This document shows, piece after piece, positions 16,620-24,356 of a stretch of 53,675 nt of DNA. Source of the stretch: Deinococcales bacterium (GTDB taxonomy: Bacteria > Deinococcota > Deinococci > Deinococcales > JAAFIG01); NCBI GenBank assembly GCA_025359505.1, contig JANYHH010000099.1, positions 1 to 53,675 on the forward strand. The letters are read 5' to 3'. A model generated the notes under the pieces. The model was not told the origin of the DNA and searched no databases. It saw nothing but the letters and a program-made list of their open reading frames with translations. How positions within the stretch are numbered: position 1 is the first letter of the stretch; every line of letters starts with the position of its first letter. Position numbers and translations under genes: made by a program.

Positions 16620-16985
16620 ATGAAACACCTCATCGCTGTATTGCTGATCGGGTTGACCTCGAGCCTCGCCGCTCCTACTGCAATTATTAAGCTCGAGACG
16701 CCGTTCGCCTTGAAGATTGGCGCGTCGGCGAAGCTCGTCAATTGGAGCGTGACGTTCGTGCGGGTATCTTTCGGTGCGCTCCGTCCGCCCTGCCCGCCGA
16801 ACGCGCAATGCCTCCCACAGGATGTCTTTATCGAATTGCGCGTCACCCGCGACCGCGTTTCGCGCACGGTGATGCTGCAATGGAGTTCCGCGCCGAGCAG
16901 TGTGGTGGCGCTGAGGCAGCGCGTGACGATGGTTGGGTTCAGTGCGATGCCCGATACGGCCACGTTCAAAGTCAGCCAGCCCTGA
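16620..16985 (+). CDS. Small secreted protein, tandem paralogue 2
   Basis: A 121-residue paralogue of the preceding gene with a signal peptide (residues 1-18) and the same ordered blocks, including TFVRV, C-P-P-N-A-Q-C and VALRQRVTMV. The promoter-start region is duplicated too: GACAGCCGTACTAGACTCGAGCG before this ATG corresponds to GACAACCGTACTAAACTCGAGCG before paralogue 1, with TAGACT six bases from the ATG. The middle of the two proteins has diverged considerably while the promoter block has not. Convergent with btuD, with a gap of two bases. Confidence 0.8.
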   Translation: MKHLIAVLLIGLTSSLAAPTAIIKLETPFALKIGASAKLVNWSVTFVRVSFGALRPPCPPNAQCLPQDVFIELRVTRDRVSRTVMLQWSSAPSSVVALRQRVTMVGFSAMPDTATFKVSQP

Positions 16986-16987
16986 GT

Positions 16988-17767
16988 TCATCGCGGCACG
17001 ACCACAACGCGCCCTGAAGCCAAGACCGCTCGCTCGAGACCAGCGCCGTAAGCGGCTTCCAAGATTTCCGGCTCGAGGACGCTGCTGGGTGCGCCGCTGG
17101 CTTTGATTCGCCCATCGTGCAGCAACACCACGCGGTCGCACAGCGCCGCTAAGTTCAAGTCGTGCAGCACCAGCACCACGCCCAGCCCCTCGAGCGCTAA
17201 AGTCCGCAGCACGTGCAGCAACGCCGCGCCGTGCGTGACATCCAAGTGATTGGTCGGTTCGTCAAGGAGTAAAAGCTGTGGTTGTTGCGCCAACGCCCGT
17301 GCCAATGCGACCCGTTGCCGCTCGCCACCGCTCAGACTTTCCAACCTGCGGTGCGCGAACTCCACGGTCTGCGTGACCTCGAGTGCATTCCACACAGCGT
17401 CTTCATCGGCACGGGTGCTTGCACCCCACAAACCTTGATGTGGCACGCGCCCCAAGCGGGCGATTTCCAACGCCGTCCACTCGAGCGGCAGCGCATCGGA
17501 CTGCGCGAGGTACGCGATCCGTTTGGCTCGAGGTGCTGGAGCGTGGATCGTCCCAGCTTTGGGTTTCAGCAGCCCCGCTAGAATTTTCAGCAGCGTCGTC
17601 TTGCCCGCACCGTTCGGCCCGACGAGCGCCACCAACTCCCCGCTCGAGACTGCGAAATCCACCTTGTCCAGCACGACCTGATCGCGGTACGAAAACGACA
17701 CCCCTCGAGCCTCGAGCAGCGGGTTTCCCCTTTGCCCTTTGCCCTTCGCCTGCTCTGTTTCCCTCAC
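16988..17767 (-). CDS. btuD: Cobalamin ABC transporter ATP-binding protein
   Basis: An ABC ATPase (259 residues from the chosen start) energising vitamin B12 import. Walker A GPNGAGKTT, Q-loop LAQSD, signature LSGGERQR, Walker B LLLLDEP and the switch His in LVLHDLN are intact. The GTG at 17767 overlaps the btuC stop (GTGA) with AAAGG upstream. However the first 20 residues are encoded by a purine-rich repeat also found at the start of btuC, so the true start could be later, near L-L-E-A-R. B12 specificity is inferred from the riboswitch at the head of the operon and nearby cob genes. Confidence 0.9.
   Translation of the reverse strand: MRETEQAKGKGQRGNPLLEARGVSFSYRDQVVLDKVDFAVSSGELVALVGPNGAGKTTLLKILAGLLKPKAGTIHAPAPRAKRIAYLAQSDALPLEWTALEIARLGRVPHQGLWGASTRADEDAVWNALEVTQTVEFAHRRLESLSGGERQRVALARALAQQPQLLLLDEPTNHLDVTHGAALLHVLRTLALEGLGVVLVLHDLNLAALCDRVVLLHDGRIKASGAPSSVLEPEILEAAYGAGLERAVLASGRVVVVPR
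17705..17755 (-). repeat. Purine-rich repeat at btuD start (pair with 18870-18907)
   Basis: On the minus strand an AGGCGAAGGGCAAAGGGCAAAGGGGAA-like tract precedes the conserved part of btuD. A near copy (AGGCAAAGGGCGAAAGGCAAAAGGGGAA) precedes the btuC ATG. Both supply a strong Shine-Dalgarno-like AAAGGGG. Confidence 0.7.
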
Positions 17768-18870
17768 GCTCTGCGCCTTTGCAGCAACCACAAAAAGAAC
17801 GGCCCGCCGATCAGCGTAGTCAGAATCCCGACGGGCAGCTCACTCGGGCGCACCAGCACCCGCGCCGCGAGGTCAGCCAGCACCAGCACGCTCGCACCGA
17901 TCAGCGCACTGGCGGGCAGCAGCCAGCGGTGCGTGACCGCGCCGAGCCGCCGTGCGATGTGCGGCGCGACCAGTCCGACGAAACCGATGATCCCGACGAA
18001 GCTGACGGTTGCCGCGACCATCAGGCTCGAGCCAGCGATCAGCGCGAAGCGCACGCGGGCGACGTTCAAGCCGAGCGTGCGAGCCGTGTCCTCGCCGAGT
18101 TGCAGCGCGTCCAAGTACCTCGAGCCGAGAATGGTGAGGATTGCGCCGGGCAGCGCGTACAGCAGCAGCAGCCCGGCTGTGTCGTAACCAACGGTACTCA
18201 GGCTGCCCAGCGACCACGCGAACGCCGCCCGCATCCGCACGGGGTCTTGCAGGATCAAGTACGTGCTGAGCGCCACGCACAGCCCGCTAACGACCACGCC
18301 CGCCAGAATGATGCCCTCGCTCGAGGAACCAGCACCACCTGAACCACTGCCACTCGAGCCGAATTTGCTCAGGGCGAGCGTCAGCGTAACCGCCGCCATT
18401 GCCCCGATGAACGCGAAAATCGGCACGCTGCCCGCCACGCTCTGGGTCAGCAGACCTGCCGCTTGAAAGGCTGCGCCGCCCAAGCCCAGAATCGCCACCG
18501 TCGCCCCGAGACTCGCACCGCTGGCGATGCCCAGCAAGTACGGATCAGCCAGTGGATTTCTAAACAAGCCTTGCATACTCGCGCCCGCCAGTGCCAGCAC
18601 CGCGCCGACCAGCGCCGCGATCAGTACCCGAGGCAAGCGCAATTCCCAGACGATGGTCGCCATGCCCTCGAGCCGCTGCCCAGTGATGCCTTTCATCACC
18701 GCCTCGAGCGTTGCCAGCGGTGATATCTCGAGCGTGCCATTGCCGACCGCTAGCAGCATCGCTGCGATCAGTAACGCAGCCGCGCCCAGCACAATCCCGA
18801 GTCCTCGAGACCACCCTCCTCGAGCCTGCTGGAAAGCTACTGGACGGTTGATAGCTCGAGCCTCGTGCAT
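17764..18870 (-). CDS. btuC: Cobalamin ABC transporter permease
   Basis: A 368-residue FecCD/BtuC-type permease with about ten transmembrane helices. Family blocks are LRLPRVLIAALVGAVLALAGASMQGLFRNPLADPYLLGI and a C-terminal GFVGLVAPHIARRLGA segment that contacts the ATPase. The ATG at 18870 is chosen because AAAGGGGAAGCCA precedes it; an in-frame GTG at 18909 overlapping the btuF stop is the alternative. It forms the transmembrane channel of the btuFCD operon. Confidence 0.92.
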   Translation of the reverse strand: MHEARAINRPVAFQQARGGWSRGLGIVLGAAALLIAAMLLAVGNGTLEISPLATLEAVMKGITGQRLEGMATIVWELRLPRVLIAALVGAVLALAGASMQGLFRNPLADPYLLGIASGASLGATVAILGLGGAAFQAAGLLTQSVAGSVPIFAFIGAMAAVTLTLALSKFGSSGSGSGGAGSSSEGIILAGVVVSGLCVALSTYLILQDPVRMRAAFAWSLGSLSTVGYDTAGLLLLYALPGAILTILGSRYLDALQLGEDTARTLGLNVARVRFALIAGSSLMVAATVSFVGIIGFVGLVAPHIARRLGAVTHRWLLPASALIGASVLVLADLAARVLVRPSELPVGILTTLIGGPFFLWLLQRRRA

Positions 18871-18905
18871 TGGCTTCCCCTTTTGCCTTTCGCCCTTTGC
18901 CTGCT

Positions 18906-19772
18906 TCACCGAAACAGACTTGGGTTGATCATTTTCGCAATGACCTTCAGCCCCTGCGCGATGCGTGGGCCGGGGCGATTGACGAGGTTGTCTTGCTCTG
19001 GTGTCAAGGTGTAGCAGCGGTTATTTTTGATCGCCGCGATATTCGCCCAGCCGGGGCGCTTGCTGGCATCGGCGCACGACACGCCGATGATGACGCTGGG
19101 GTTTTCTTTGACGATCAGTTCCGGGCTGACCTGCGGGAAATCGCCCAACGATGCGGGGATGATGTTCAGCGCTCCGCCTTTGCTAAGCAGGCTGCCGATG
19201 AAGCTGTTCGGGCCCACGCTGTACGGTGTCGGGTCGATTTCATAGTAGACGCTGGTTTTCAGAATAGCCTTGGTGACGATCTCAATTTCGCGCAGCTCGA
19301 GCTTGATTTTCTGGTTGAGCACCACAGCCGCGTCCTCGCGGCCCACGATCAACGCCAGCGTGCTGATCGTCGTGAAAATGTCCTCGAAGCGCTGCGGGCT
19401 GCCCGCCCAGACGGTGATGCCAGCTTTCTCGAGTTTCGGGGTCAGATCGCCGTACTCGCTGTTGAGCACCAGATCGGGTTTCAGCGCGATGATCGCCTCG
19501 AGATTCGGGTTGTACAGCCCGCCGAGCTTTGGGAGTTTTTGCACGTCGCTAGGGTAATCGCTGTAATCGTCGCGCCCGATCACGCGATTTCCCGCGCCGA
19601 GTGCGTAGATCATCTCGGTATGGCTGGGCAGCAGCACGACGATTTTTTTGGGTTCGCTTGAGATTGTGATTGTCCGCCCGAGTTGGTCTTTGACGGTCAG
19701 CGGGTAGGTCGTGGCGTGGGCAATGCTCGAGAGTAAGACGAGGGCGGCAATGGCGAGTAGGCGTTTCAACAT
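18906..19772 (-). CDS. btuF: Cobalamin ABC transporter substrate-binding protein
   Basis: A 288-residue periplasmic binding protein of the BtuF/FhuD class. The signal peptide runs over residues 1-19 (ending in A-H-A-T). Helical-backbone blocks are DQLGRTITISSEPKKIVVLLPSHTEMIYALGAG, GGLYNPNLEAIIALKPDLVL and GDFPQVSPELIVKENPSVIIG. The ATG at 19772 has GGAGAG upstream. First gene of the operon and directly downstream of the cobalamin riboswitch, which makes the B12 assignment firm. Confidence 0.94.
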   Translation of the reverse strand: MLKRLLAIAALVLLSSIAHATTYPLTVKDQLGRTITISSEPKKIVVLLPSHTEMIYALGAGNRVIGRDDYSDYPSDVQKLPKLGGLYNPNLEAIIALKPDLVLNSEYGDLTPKLEKAGITVWAGSPQRFEDIFTTISTLALIVGREDAAVVLNQKIKLELREIEIVTKAILKTSVYYEIDPTPYSVGPNSFIGSLLSKGGALNIIPASLGDFPQVSPELIVKENPSVIIGVSCADASKRPGWANIAAIKNNRCYTLTPEQDNLVNRPGPRIAQGLKVIAKMINPSLFR

Positions 19773-19889
19773 GAACTCTCCGCGTGTAAAACAAAAATCT
19801 GTGACGCTCAAGCCTCGAGCAGGCGGCAGCCAGAAAACCTCGAGACGTTGAGCCTCGAGTGGCGAAAATTTAAGTCGAAATAGTTCTCA

Positions 19890-20060
19890 CCCACCAACCC
19901 CTTTCAGCGAGGGTTGCAAGCGCCGGGTGCGCTTGCGTCTTTGGCGGGCATTCGGACTGAGCCAGAGTCATCTCTAGCAACACCGTTGCGCTACAGCGTC
20001 GGATTCTCACCGACTTCCCCTCATTAAGCCCGAAGCGACAAGCGCCTCGAGCACCAAAGC
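19890..20060 (-). ncRNA. Cobalamin riboswitch (minus strand leader of btuFCD)
   Basis: Reading the minus strand from about 20060: CTTTGGTGC, then the conserved core TTAATGAGGGGAA-GTCGGTGAGAATCCGAC-GCTG-AGCGCAACGGTGTT (B12 box), a side stem, and the 3' part CAGTCCGAATGCCCGCC. This order matches the cobalamin riboswitch consensus (GGTGCC, TTAATAGGGAA, GGTGAAATTCC, GC-ACTGT, AGTC-GA-ACC-GCC). The exact 3' end and expression platform up to 19773 were not resolved by eye. Confidence 0.9.
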
Positions 20061-20066
20061 GATTAG

Positions 20067-20095
20067 ACCGTACACCCTGAGCGTGGCGTGGTCAA
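20067..20095 (-). promoter_or_regulatory. Promoter of riboswitch-btuFCD
   Basis: Minus strand TTGACC (20095-20090), a 17-bp spacer, TACGGT (20072-20067), placing the transcript start near 20060 just before the riboswitch core. Confidence 0.65.
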
Positions 20096-20116
20096 CTCGA
20101 GGCGCGTAAGAGTGAT

Positions 20117-20151
20117 TTGACAAACGCCGAATCAGTCGACTAAACTGATTC
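20117..20151 (+). promoter_or_regulatory. Promoter and operator-like inverted repeat for the ArsR operon
   Basis: TTGACA (20117-20122), an 18-bp spacer, TAAACT (20141-20146), with the start codon six bases later. The perfect inverted repeat GAATCAGT-N7-ACTGATTC (20129-20151) covers the -10 box, as expected for an autoregulatory ArsR-type repressor. Confidence 0.7.
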
Positions 20152-20152
20152 G

Positions 20153-20386
20153 ATGAAAAACGATTCAGATGCGGCTCGAGTCGCCGCGCAATTCGATCAA
20201 CTCACGCACCGCGTCGCCAGCTCGTTCAAGCGCCAACTCGAGATCGCCCGTGCCAGTCAGGATCACGATGGCGTTATCAAAGAGCAGATCAAGCTCGAGG
20301 TTTTGAAAGCCGCAAGGGGGATGTTTGCTGGGTCGTACCGCGTCGCGCTTGGAAATAAACCGGAAGGCGACTGGAACGATGTCTAA
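20153..20386 (+). CDS. Small conserved-looking protein ahead of ArsR
   Basis: A 77-residue charged helical protein (residues 5-50 rich in Lys, Glu, Gln and Ala), not recognised. No signal peptide or metal-binding motif. It starts at a leaderless ATG right behind the TAAACT box and overlaps the start of the downstream ArsR-DUF2087 gene by 8 bp, so it is very likely translated and co-regulated with it. It may be the product controlled by the repressor. Confidence 0.7.
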   Translation: MKNDSDAARVAAQFDQLTHRVASSFKRQLEIARASQDHDGVIKEQIKLEVLKAARGMFAGSYRVALGNKPEGDWNDV

Positions 20387-20927
20387 CTTAGAGGTACAGG
20401 CTGAGTTTTTCAAATCACTCGCGCACCCGTCGCGCTTGCTGATTCTGGGTTTGTGCAGCCAGCGCCCGCGCCACACCGAGGAACTTGCGGGCTTATTGCA
20501 ACTCTCCAAAGCCACGGTCTCGCATCACCTGAGCCTGCTGACCGGCGCTGGCTTACTGGAAAGCCAGCGCGAGGGCTACTACCAAAATTACCAGCTTAAA
20601 CCGGCTCTGCTCGAGCAAACCTTGCAGCAGATCATCGCCAGTGGACTCGAGGGTTTCACGCAAAGCAATGACCCGTTTCGCACCAAAACCCTGCGCGATT
20701 TTTTCAAGCATGGGCGCTTGCAGCAGATTCCCGTGCAGCGCAAAAAGCGAGTGGTGGTCTTAGAGAAAATCGTGCAAAGCTTTGAGCCTGACCGCGATTA
20801 CCCGGAGGCGCAAGTCAACCAAATCATCACAGAATTCCACGACGATTACGCGACCCTGCGCCGCGAGTTGATTGGCATGGGACTGATGACTCGAGCCGCG
20901 AATATTTACCGCAGAGTGGCGAGCTAA
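20379..20927 (+). CDS. ArsR-type HTH regulator with DUF2087
   Basis: A 182-residue regulator. Residues 8-85 form an ArsR winged helix (FFKSLAHPSRLLIL, LSKATVSHHLSLLTGAGLL). The C-terminal part (about 105-175: LRDFFKHGRLQQIPVQRKKR through DYATLRRELIGMGLM-R) matches DUF2087, a small domain frequently fused to helix-turn-helix domains. The metal-binding cysteines of classical ArsR proteins are absent, so it probably senses something else. The ATG at 20379 overlaps the small upstream gene. Confidence 0.88.
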   Translation: MSNLEVQAEFFKSLAHPSRLLILGLCSQRPRHTEELAGLLQLSKATVSHHLSLLTGAGLLESQREGYYQNYQLKPALLEQTLQQIIASGLEGFTQSNDPFRTKTLRDFFKHGRLQQIPVQRKKRVVVLEKIVQSFEPDRDYPEAQVNQIITEFHDDYATLRRELIGMGLMTRAANIYRRVAS

Positions 20928-20946
20928 CCTCGAGCGCTCGAGACAG

Positions 20947-20976
20947 AAAAACGGCAGCCCACACGGACTGCCGTTT
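20947..20976 (-). terminator. Intrinsic terminator between ArsR and copper monooxygenase genes
   Basis: AAACGGCAG / CTGCCGTTT stem with a 10-base loop. T-run TTTTTC on the minus strand favours termination of the copper protein gene; it may also act on the plus strand. CTCGAGCGCTCGAG, a double palindrome, lies just left of it. Confidence 0.8.
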
Positions 20977-20990
20977 GCTCGAGGTCAGGC

Positions 20991-22229
20991 TTACTTCGGT
21001 GAGGACATCATCACGCCGAGGCACATCTCGTCGGTCGTGCCCTCGCCCCAGACGATGTAGCGCGGCGACGCGGGCTTGTCGCCAATCATCGGCTGATTGC
21101 CTGTGCTGTTGTCATAGGTGCAACTGACGCGGATCGTATCGCCTTTTTTGACTTCCACGGGCGTCTTAAACCAGTAATTGCCCTGCCAGTGAAAATCCCA
21201 CTTTGGGATGTGCAGCAGCGTCTTGGCGGCGTTCGTGCCCGCGTTCAGCTCCAAGCGAATGTCTACGCCGCGCAGGTGCATGTGGCCAGCCACGCTGTAC
21301 AGAGTCGCGTCCGTCCGCACGGGGTTGTCGCAACTGGTGCTGACGCGGCTGGCATCGCCCGCATTGGCGTAATCAGCCAAGGTGCGATTGCAGCCTTGCA
21401 GCAAGAAGCGCGGGATCGCCTCGCTGATCGCGCCGAATTTCTGACCGTTCTCAATCAGCACCGCGTCGCGGTTGCAATCGGGGCTGCTGAGATCAGCCGC
21501 GCACGGCACTTCGACCGGCGCGAACAGCAGATTCGTCCGCAGCACTTTCAGACTCGAGCCTTCGGGAGCCAGCACTAACTCGGCGCTCGAGAGGTCTGGG
21601 GCTGAGCCATTAGCGAGGTTGTAATGCACCTGCATCACGATCAGGCTGCCTGCCTTGACGGGCACGCCCAGTCCGACGGGCAGCGCCCCGCCGCTCGAGC
21701 CGGGGGCCCACGCGCCGAGCCAGTTGCCGCCGCTGCCGGGGCTGCCGACGTTCGGGCCGCCGAAGCACGTCCAGCCCTTGCCCGCGCTCCGGCGGTTCTT
21801 TTCAAGGGCAGCCGTCACGGCTGCGCCCTCGATTTTGTAGAGAATCACGTGATGGACGACTTTGGCGTTGCCCGGCGCGATGTTGACGCTCGTGACCATG
21901 CCGTCTTTAACGAACTTGGGATCGATCACGAAGCAGTGGTAATCGTCCAAGCCCTCGGCGCTGCTCGGGGTGTACGGCTTGTCGGCGATGGCGAAGCTCA
22001 GCTTCTGACCTTCGCGCACGTCGCTGGCGTAGGCTGGAAACAATGTCCACGGAAAATCGGAGTTATTGGCATTGACAAAATGCCCCTGCTCTACCACGCG
22101 ATCCGCGACGCTGGCGTCCACTCGAGCAGCAGCCCGCGCCCAATCTGTGGAGTGAACGAGAACCGTGCCCGCAGCGCCCAGACCAGCGATCATTGCGAAA
22201 CCTCTGATGATGCGTGTGAGTGAATTCAT
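20991..22229 (-). CDS. Copper type II ascorbate-dependent monooxygenase-like protein
   Basis: A 412-residue exported protein of the PHM/DBM-like copper monooxygenase superfamily. An N-terminal hydrophobic segment (residues 8-27) acts as signal or anchor. Candidate copper ligands are the paired histidines of VVHHVILY, H in MQVHYN and the HxH of VAGHMHLRG. The C-terminus ends in WGEGTTDEMCLG, typical of these bacterial homologues. Several cysteines may form disulfides. It is the last gene of a three-gene cluster behind a Cu-amine-oxidase-N-like protein and a c-type cytochrome. The substrate is unknown. Confidence 0.82.
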   Translation of the reverse strand: MNSLTRIIRGFAMIAGLGAAGTVLVHSTDWARAAARVDASVADRVVEQGHFVNANNSDFPWTLFPAYASDVREGQKLSFAIADKPYTPSSAEGLDDYHCFVIDPKFVKDGMVTSVNIAPGNAKVVHHVILYKIEGAAVTAALEKNRRSAGKGWTCFGGPNVGSPGSGGNWLGAWAPGSSGGALPVGLGVPVKAGSLIVMQVHYNLANGSAPDLSSAELVLAPEGSSLKVLRTNLLFAPVEVPCAADLSSPDCNRDAVLIENGQKFGAISEAIPRFLLQGCNRTLADYANAGDASRVSTSCDNPVRTDATLYSVAGHMHLRGVDIRLELNAGTNAAKTLLHIPKWDFHWQGNYWFKTPVEVKKGDTIRVSCTYDNSTGNQPMIGDKPASPRYIVWGEGTTDEMCLGVMMSSPK

Positions 22230-22250
22230 ATATTTACCTCTCTCGAGCCT

Positions 22251-22964
22251 TCACTTCTTGCAGTCTAGTCGGATGCGAAAGCCGGGGTTGGCGGGCAGCA
22301 GTTTTTGCAGATCGCTCGAGGCGGCGGATTTTGAGAAGTTAAGCAGCAGTTTCGTCGGCTTGCGAGCTGGGTCAAACGGCAATTCCCGAGCATTGGAGGT
22401 GTCCGGCCCGAAGTTGACTTTGACGCGGTAACTGCTGGCTGGTGGAATGTCTCGAGCGCCTGCCACGCCGTTCGAGTCAATGATGTAGAACGGGTAGGTC
22501 GAATCGTCATCGTAAGCGATGTACCAAGAATTGGCCGCGTTACTCGCTCCGAAACTGTAAAGACTATTCACCTGCTGCGTGCCGTTCCTGAACTCGAGGT
22601 CAGCCGTCCAGCCAACGCCCTTGCCGTCTTTGACAAACGGCTCGAAGCCGCGCAAGGTCACGCGCAATGCACCGTTGAACAGCGTCTCACCGACGCAACC
22701 CTCGAGCGCTGGCGTCTGATTCGCGCCACCCGTCACGCCTTTGCTGGTGATTGCTATGGCGTTCCCGCTGCGTTTGAAGGTCGCTCCCAGCGTTTTCAGG
22801 GCGCTCTCTGGGTAATAGGTTTTGCCGTTCAAGATCACCGCGCTGTCGCTCAAAACCTTACCGTCAACCGTCAACTTCAAGCTGACTTGCTGCGCGACAG
22901 CCACCGCCGCCACGACAGCGGCGATTACCAGTGAACTGCGAAATCGGCCGCTCATGTGCACCAC
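22251..22964 (-). CDS. Secreted protein with copper amine oxidase N-terminal-like domain
   Basis: A 237-residue exported protein with a signal peptide (about residues 10-24, ending VAVAQ). Residues 26-75 (VSLKLTVDGKVLSDSAVILNGKTYYP-like) resemble the stalk-like domain called Cu_amine_oxidN1, a wall-associated module that does not itself bind copper. The remainder (about 85-235) is beta-rich with two cysteines. The GTG at 22964 has GAAGG seven bases upstream. Lies 21 bp before the copper monooxygenase and 10 bp after the cytochrome gene, so one operon. Function unknown. Confidence 0.7.
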   Translation of the reverse strand: MVHMSGRFRSSLVIAAVVAAVAVAQQVSLKLTVDGKVLSDSAVILNGKTYYPESALKTLGATFKRSGNAIAITSKGVTGGANQTPALEGCVGETLFNGALRVTLRGFEPFVKDGKGVGWTADLEFRNGTQQVNSLYSFGASNAANSWYIAYDDDSTYPFYIIDSNGVAGARDIPPASSYRVKVNFGPDTSNARELPFDPARKPTKLLLNFSKSAASSDLQKLLPANPGFRIRLDCKK

Positions 22965-22974
22965 GCACCATCCT

Positions 22975-23394
22975 TCACGGTATTTGACTCGCGCCGCGCC
23001 GCCCGAGCGGAGCGCCAGCCGCCGCCCAATCGCTGAAGATTTGCTTGGTGGCTACACCTAACCTGCGGTCATTGAGGAAAGCTGGCGAATCCGGCCCCGC
23101 TGGCCACGGGGGCATGTAGCCGCTCTTGGTGACGGCTGCGATCCGCGCACTCCACTTCACCGCATCCGCGCCGCTTTGCAGCGCAAACGGCGCAATGCCG
23201 CCGTCCACGTGGCAACCTGAGCAGTGGGTTTCGATGATCGGTTGAACATCGGTGTAATACGTCGGCGTGATGCCCTGCGCCAGCGCCGTTCCCAGCGGCG
23301 CTCGAGCCTCGAGCGCGATGCTGGCGATGACGACACCACCGAGCGCGAGCAGATGATAAGTGACGGGTTTGAACAGGCGTGAAATGAAAACCAT
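22975..23394 (-). CDS. c-type cytochrome domain protein
   Basis: A 139-residue protein with an N-terminal membrane anchor or signal (residues 12-40) and one haem c site CSGCH. The pattern YTDVQPIIETHCSGCHVDGGIAPFAL, MPPWPAG and the C-terminal IFSDWAAAGAPLG is the same as in the cytochrome part of longer bacterial copper-monooxygenase fusion proteins. Here it is a separate first gene of the operon. It is expected to deliver electrons to the copper enzyme outside the cytoplasmic membrane (inference). Confidence 0.85.
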   Translation of the reverse strand: MVFISRLFKPVTYHLLALGGVVIASIALEARAPLGTALAQGITPTYYTDVQPIIETHCSGCHVDGGIAPFALQSGADAVKWSARIAAVTKSGYMPPWPAGPDSPAFLNDRRLGVATKQIFSDWAAAGAPLGRRGASQIP

Positions 23395-23519
23395 CGCACT
23401 TCATTTTGCACCAAGTGCGGATTGATTTGGTGAACTCAGCGTCAGATACTTTTCAGAATCGGCTAAACCGACTCACACCACGATATGGTCAGCCGCTCGA
23501 GACTACAGTGTCTGGATTC

Positions 23520-24329
23520 ATGAGACTGATTGCGCTGCTGTGCCTGACGCTCGCTGTGCCGCTGCTGGCCGCGCCCGAAGTGCCGCTTTTGGAGCCGCGC
23601 CTGCAACTCGTGACGGGATCAGGGTCGGTGACTGTGCGTTACGCTGTACTGAAGGCTTTCCAGACCACCAGCCTACGCATTCCCGGCGCAACCTTGCAGC
23701 GCTGGCAATTCACCAGCGACGAAGGCGTCAAGTATCTGGAGTTGACGCTGAAACTCGGAGTGGGGCAAGACCTCGAGTGGCACACGCTGGAAATCAGTGA
23801 TGGGAAATCCAAGCGCTTCGTAGAAGTTGGCCCATCTCGAGTCGTTTGGGCGGACGCAACGAACCCGCACCCGATCAGCTTCGAGCGCATCGAACAGCAG
23901 TTTGGCGCTCAACTCGGGCAGCGCCCGTACTGGGGCGTGCGAATCTTCAACGACTCGGCGCAGACTGTGACTTTGGAGCGTCTGATTTACGCGCCACGTT
24001 CCGTCATGAGCGGGCGAATCGCACTGCAAACCCGGTACGACCCAGAGTGGTTCTCGCGCCTCGGCATGTGGGCCGCCAATCCAGACCAAGCCCTGCCCGG
24101 CAACTCGAGCATCGTGGATGCAAACGCAATCAGCTTAGCGGTGCTGCCCTCACGCGGCTTTTCACTGGCGATTCTGGGACTGAGCTTCAAACCACTCAGT
24201 GCCTGCCGCACACCGCTGGCGAGGGCCAGTCAACCGTACCTGCAACCCGTCTTGCAGTACCGCGTGGGCGTTGGAAGAGCGCGGCTCTACCCGCTGCCCG
24301 ACACGATCACCGCGTTGCTCTGTCCGTAA
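23520..24329 (+). CDS. Secreted protein of unknown function
   Basis: A 269-residue exported protein with a clear signal peptide (residues 1-18, cleavage after LLAAP). The mature part is beta-rich and without recognised motifs; two cysteines lie in the C-terminal third. The ATG at 23520 was chosen because the signal peptide starts there; the longer frame from 23406 has no such feature. TACAGT at about 23505-23510 is a possible -10, and an imperfect inverted repeat GAATCGG-CTAAA-CCGACTC sits at about 23455-23473 upstream. I do not recognise the family. Confidence 0.7.
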   Translation: MRLIALLCLTLAVPLLAAPEVPLLEPRLQLVTGSGSVTVRYAVLKAFQTTSLRIPGATLQRWQFTSDEGVKYLELTLKLGVGQDLEWHTLEISDGKSKRFVEVGPSRVVWADATNPHPISFERIEQQFGAQLGQRPYWGVRIFNDSAQTVTLERLIYAPRSVMSGRIALQTRYDPEWFSRLGMWAANPDQALPGNSSIVDANAISLAVLPSRGFSLAILGLSFKPLSACRTPLARASQPYLQPVLQYRVGVGRARLYPLPDTITALLCP

Positions 24330-24356
24330 CTGAAGCAACGTGCGAGAATTGAGGGC

